A stretch of DNA of 64,000 nt from Crambe crambe. Its lineage: Eukaryota > Porifera > Demospongiae > Poecilosclerida > Crambeidae. The stretch lies in NCBI GenBank assembly GCA_963924555.1, contig OZ004595.1:3038001-3102000 (forward strand), written 5' to 3'. The position numbers and the translations under genes were made by a program. Under the pieces are notes generated by a model. It saw only the letters and a program-made list of their open reading frames with translations, ran no database searches and was not told the DNA's origin. Positions 59,983 through 64,000 of the stretch are shown piece after piece; positions within the stretch are counted from its first letter, which is position 1; every line of letters begins with the position of its first letter.

Positions 59983-60318
59983 TACATTGCAATAGTGTAG
60001 CTAACTAGTTTGGAACAGGCTGCATGGGGAGCAGAGACAACTTGTATGGTAGCTATGGCTATTATAGTCACACCCACTTGCCTAAAATATTCTGAGTAAT
60101 TAGCTCAAATACTATATAGTTATCACTATAGAGTTGTCCCCACCTGCCTAGCCACACTTATTATGGAGTGCTGTACTTTTTCCAGCTGATTACTACTTAC
60201 ACTGCATGTGGTCAATTTCTCTTTTTGAAATCAGATGGTTGTACATGCCTAACCACACTAGTGTATATTCCCAGTACGGAGTGCTACTATTATGTAGCCG
60301 ATTACTATAATATAGCTA

Positions 60319-60470
60319 CAGTGGATTGCAGGTTGCTTGACACTAGTACTTCAGCCAGCAAGGTCACATGGACCAATCAGATTCATGCTGACATCATTGC
60401 CTGCAAATCTGATTGGTCCATGTGACCTTGGTGGCTGACGTACTAGTGTCAAGCAACCTGCAATCCACTG
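60319..60470. mobile_element. Short foldback MITE with TA target duplication and empty sister site
   Basis: The arms CAGTGGATTGCAGGTTGCTT (then GACACTAGTAC) and their reverse complement surround a loop near 60,385-60,405. TA flanks both sides. The paralogous locus near 62,255 reads AGCTATACACTG without the insert and with a single TA. Confidence 0.93.
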
Positions 60471-60939
60471 TATACACTGGTTAATTTTGGTTTTCATGGA
60501 ATTAGCTACACATGATTTGTCACATGTGGTAGCAGATAGCTATAGCTATTTCTTATGAAGCTGTCTAGCATGTAATTCTGATGTAATGCTGTGGCATAGC
60601 TGCATGCTTATAACATATGCGGGTCAGTCCCTGGGTTTTTTCCTTCCCAGACGGAAGTTACAATAATATGACTCACGATATTACGTATAGCTAGCTGATT
60701 CAAAATATAATGAATAACTTTTCACAGGAATGTTAGATGAATATCATTAACTGGTACTCTTTAAAAGTAATGTAATGGCTAACTGAACCAACCAACCCAC
60801 AGGCCAAAAGCAACAATAAAAAAACAAAAACAAAATCGTATTCTTTGCCAGCATCATGACTTCTCCATAATTAACTGACTGATAGAAATTCTAGCAGAGC
60901 AATGGTATGTTTTATCAGCATCACTGATAGCTATTTATA

Positions 60940-62590
60940 ACAGAATAACGGTATTATGTACATCATGACATGGCAGTTGCATTGATCACACATATACATG
61001 TAGCAATGTAAAACTGGCTTCAGAGGTCCATTCTTGAATGAAGGAACAATAATTGAAACTGTATTGTGTAAGTGTGTCTGTACTATATATAACTAACACC
61101 TGCTCATGTTGTACTGCATCAGCAATATTGCAAACATACATGTGTGCATGCACCCAGTCCTATGCATACATGTTCAACACAATAAAATTAATGCTGCATA
61201 GTTGTACATCAGGGTTCTCCGCAAAGGGTGTTAGAGAGGTGCAACACCACTCTGATGGGGGTCCATTTTTCTTTTATGTGGTTAGAATAATTAATGTATT
61301 TTAATAGCCACAAGAATGTATTCATGCACCCATCCCAGGCAATAATGACTCCATGAATAATATCATTATACTGCATGTCTAAATCCTTTTCTTTAGAAGT
61401 ACATCAGATGCTATTCATGCAGACCTACAAAGAAACTATAATTACCACAACTTCACTCATCCAAAGGCACCTGCACAACAACTGTTAACTAGTTACTGTG
61501 TAGCTAGCTAGTTGGAACAGGTTGCATGGCAGAGACAACTTGTATGATTTGATTAATCTGGCGTAGCCAGCCCCGAGTGCCAAAGGCACGAGGGTCTGGT
61601 GACATGTAATACTTGGACTTGTTCGGGGGCAGGAAGTGCCGGATGACGCTTCCAATAATTCATGTGTCACGATGACGCATTACGTGCGCAGTGGGAAGAA
61701 CCGCTCCTAGATAGAAAAGCATCCAACTGCTCACACTTCAACCCCAATCGTGTAGATCGGTACCCCAATCTAACAGCAGTTCTGTTGGCAGCATCTTTCA
61801 GTGTTGTTGTAGAGCATGTGGATTGCGAGCGCTTTTAAATGACGTCATCCAGTGGAGCATGACGTCATTTCGCGTCACTAAATAATAGAATATGTCACAT
61901 AATGATTTAGCAGATTTCTTGCTAAATGAACTGTGTCACCAGACACTCGGGGCTGGCTATGCCAGATTATGATTTGATATCAGTAGTTATGGCTATTATA
62001 GGCACACCCACTTTCCTAAATATTCTGAGTAATTAGCTCAAATGCTAAGTTATCACTATAGAGTTGTGCCCGCCCACCTAGCCACACTTACTATGGAGTG
62101 CTGTACTTTTCCGCTGATTACTACTTACACTGCATGTGGTCAATTTCTCCCTTTGAAATCAGATGGTTGTACATGTGCCTACTTGCCTAACCACACTAGT
62201 ATATTCCCAGTACGGAGTGCTACTATTATGTAGCCGATTACTACAATATAGCTATACACTGCATGCATGTGGTTAATTTTGGTTTTCATGGGAATTAGCT
62301 ACACATGATTTGTCACATGTGGTAGCAGATAGCTATAGCTATTTCTTATGAAGCTGTCTAGCATGTAATTCTGATGTAATGCTGTGACGTAGCTGCTTAT
62401 AATAACACATGCGGGTCAGTCCCTGGGTTTTTTCCTTCCCAGAAGGAAGTTACAATAATATGACTCATGATATTACGTATAGCTAGCTGATTCGAAATAC
62501 AATGAATAACTTTTCACAGGAATGTTAAATGAATATCATCAACTAGTACTCTTTAAAAGCCCTGCTGATCAGGTGAACCTTTATTGAAGT
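60940..62590. repeat. Tandem segmental repeat, unit 2
   Basis: Paralogous to 59,230-60,790 in the same orientation. It alone carries the MITE at 61,554-61,968, and it continues into CCCTGCTGATCAGGTGAAC, also found at 33,855. Confidence 0.75.
61554..61968. mobile_element. MITE with TAATCTGGC(G/A)TAGCCAGCCC ends and 10-base target duplication
   Basis: The left end AATCTGGCGTAGCCAGCCCC and the right end GGGGCTGGCTATGCCAGATT are inverted. ATGATTTGAT flanks both sides (61,544-61,553 and 61,969-61,978). The paralogous site near 60,045 (ACTTGTATGGTAGCTATGG) is empty. A 9-10-base duplication is typical of Mutator-like elements. 415 bases, non-coding. Confidence 0.93.
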
Positions 62591-64000
62591 GGCTCACTCA
62601 CTTTTCAGAAGTATATCATCATCAAGTTCTACTCCATCTGGAAGCTGATTCTCTGAACTAGTATTATACCCTGAAACTTCAGTCTTTCACTTAGCTACGG
62701 TAAAGATTCTCATACATCATACTGCCTATAAGGCTGTTCCGGAGCAAGTGAAGCTATATCATTCGGCCTGTGGTAAGTGTCTATAGCTCCAAAAGTTCTG
62801 AGTCAAGTAGGTAGTTAAAGTACTAAGTAGTCAACTTGGAGGTCAGGTTAGTGGTCTGTGAGGGTTTCCTATTAGGTTAGACTAAGTATCAAAAATTGAA
62901 GAAGCTAGAATTGCCAGGTTAAAAAGTAGGGATAACGTTATTCATGGTGGCACAGCTTTTTCACAATTTGACAGCTGTAGGGGATCCCAATGGAAACCAT
63001 AGCCATGAAGGAACAATGCCCTAGCCCTAGACACATAAAGTTAGCCCTAGCCCTAGACATAAAGTTAGCCATAGGGGATTGCATGTCATCACAAAACTCT
63101 CTATACTGAGGGAGGCAGTGACTCATGGTATTTTACAACTAGCTGGCTAGCTAAGAAAAAGTATTATAGTTGCACTGAAATTTCTAACTAGCATAGACAG
63201 CTTTAGCAATCTGTAAAAAAAAATCCATTTCCTTCAATAACTTAAAACATGCAGGAAGCATGCATGTGTTATTTTGTGCTAGTAAATTATTGCTCTCATT
63301 TTGGTGCATTAGCTAATTACATACATAGAGCTTTCTTCTATCACTGGGTATAGCTAGCTAACTGTTTGTTGGTGACCGTATTGAGGATGCTGCTCAATCT
63401 GCATGACCAATGGACCATGATATGCAACATATTTTAATTCTAAACAGTACACACTCATGCTTTGGTTTCCATATCATCATCAGCTATACACCCTGTCAGC
63501 TACGTAGTATACTGTCTGCACTTTAGACTGCAGCCTTATGATGAGAGTAAGTGTAGCTATACATGTTTGTATTCTGTTTGCTGATTCCTGTGTTTAGTCA
63601 GAAACTTAGCAACTTTATATTGTTGAATTAGTATTTTATATACATAGCTTAGATACATGTAGGTGTATATGGTTGCATTCATGAGAGTTGTGTGGTTTGA
63701 TTCACTCCTCTCCTCTCCTTCCCCTCACCTCCCCTCCCCTCCCCTCATCGACTGAATGGCCCAAACATGACATGTGACTTAGCTCTATAGCTACAGCTAA
63801 AATGATGAATATAGCTATACTTTTCATGAGAATGTGTAATGAATATCATTAGCTAGCTACCATTGATAAAAACCATATTGATTTTTGCCTCGGCACCAAA
63901 GTGCCATGACGCAGTGCTATCTATGATCGATGGTAGCTACATATGTCAATACCTACACATGCACATGACCTTTAATGCAAGATCGACCTCTATGATAGAG
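62591..64000. other. Gene-free right end of the window
   Basis: No exon is supported. It has a small direct repeat (AGCCCTAGCCCTAGACA, 63,020-63,065), a CCCCT/CTCCT pyrimidine tract (63,705-63,750) and, from about 63,885, the left end of the GCCTCGGCACCAAAGTGCC element running towards the edge. Confidence 0.55.

Larger units (their letters stand above)
59230..60790. repeat. Tandem segmental repeat, unit 1
   Basis: Shares in order with unit 2 (60,940-62,590): TTCAGAGGTCCATTCT, GTTAGAGAGGTGCAACACCA, TATGGAGTGCTGTACTTTT, CATTTTGGTTTTCATGG-type sequence and GGTCAGTCCCTGGGTTTTTT. Unit 1 alone carries the MITE at 60,319-60,470. A minus-strand exon-like block near 59,625-59,730 (LYFQRKGIHRHAELQQYND) is broken in unit 2. 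Confidence 0.75.

Overview
The window looks like nuclear DNA of an early-branching animal, most likely a demosponge. It is AT-rich, its genes are split by short GT-AG introns (about 55 bases upward), and it carries metazoan families (Sema/PSI/IPT receptor kinase, ZNFX1, PIPOX). Non-coding DNA is packed with the self-complementary hexamer TAGCTA and with foldback elements. No bacterial operon, tRNA, rRNA or CRISPR was seen. The phylum call is inference from gene content; the species is not determined.

Layout. 1-220: 3' end of a small CaaX-box protein gene. 1,994-2,164: an orphan zinc-ribbon-like terminal exon (-). 2,998-7,373 (-): an intact nine-exon PIPOX / sarcosine-oxidase-like gene of 384 codons, with two GC-AG introns. 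7.4-11.1 kb: foldback elements and a broken transposon ORF. 11,147-18,459 (+): a receptor tyrosine kinase with a plexin-like ectodomain (Sema, three PSI, several IPT), one membrane helix and a complete kinase, in 25 visible exons with the first exon unseen. 18.86-19.14 kb: remnant of a Sema plus SRCR gene. 20.9-21.6 kb (-): an unidentified ORF. 22,190-29,460 (-): a seven-exon gene for about 1,334 residues joining ARM/HEAT-like helices to an HNH-like CxxC-SHIxP-CxxCE module. 29.6-32.7 kb: a MITE with target duplication, a non-LTR retrotransposon tail and a decayed Ty3/gypsy integrase. 32.8-38.9 kb: repeat-rich, including a foldback with two 215-base arms differing at one position. 38,951-47,278 (+): ZNFX1 in four coding exons (about 2,232 residues), ending with an RZ-type finger split by an intron. 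47.3-50.7 kb: repeats. 50,680-51,033 (+): full-length paralogue of the CaaX protein. 52.3-52.6 kb (-): a ZNFX1 fragment. 54.2-58.2 kb (-): a broken second PIPOX copy. 58.4-64 kb: repeats, including a tandem duplication in which two MITE insertions have empty sites in the sister copy.

The main structural theme is a segmental duplication: the CaaX gene, the PIPOX gene and its upstream flank recur in the same order and orientation about 50 kb apart, with a third, compressed copy of the upstream flank near 32.8-33.9 kb. The single-copy genes (receptor kinase, ARM-HNH, ZNFX1) lie between the copies. Functionally the window mixes amino-acid oxidation, cell-surface signalling and RNA-based defence; nothing suggests that the genes form one pathway. 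The points most worth a second look are the plexin-type receptor kinase, the ARM-HNH fusion, the GC-AG introns compared with their paralogous GT donor, and the young foldback upstream of ZNFX1.
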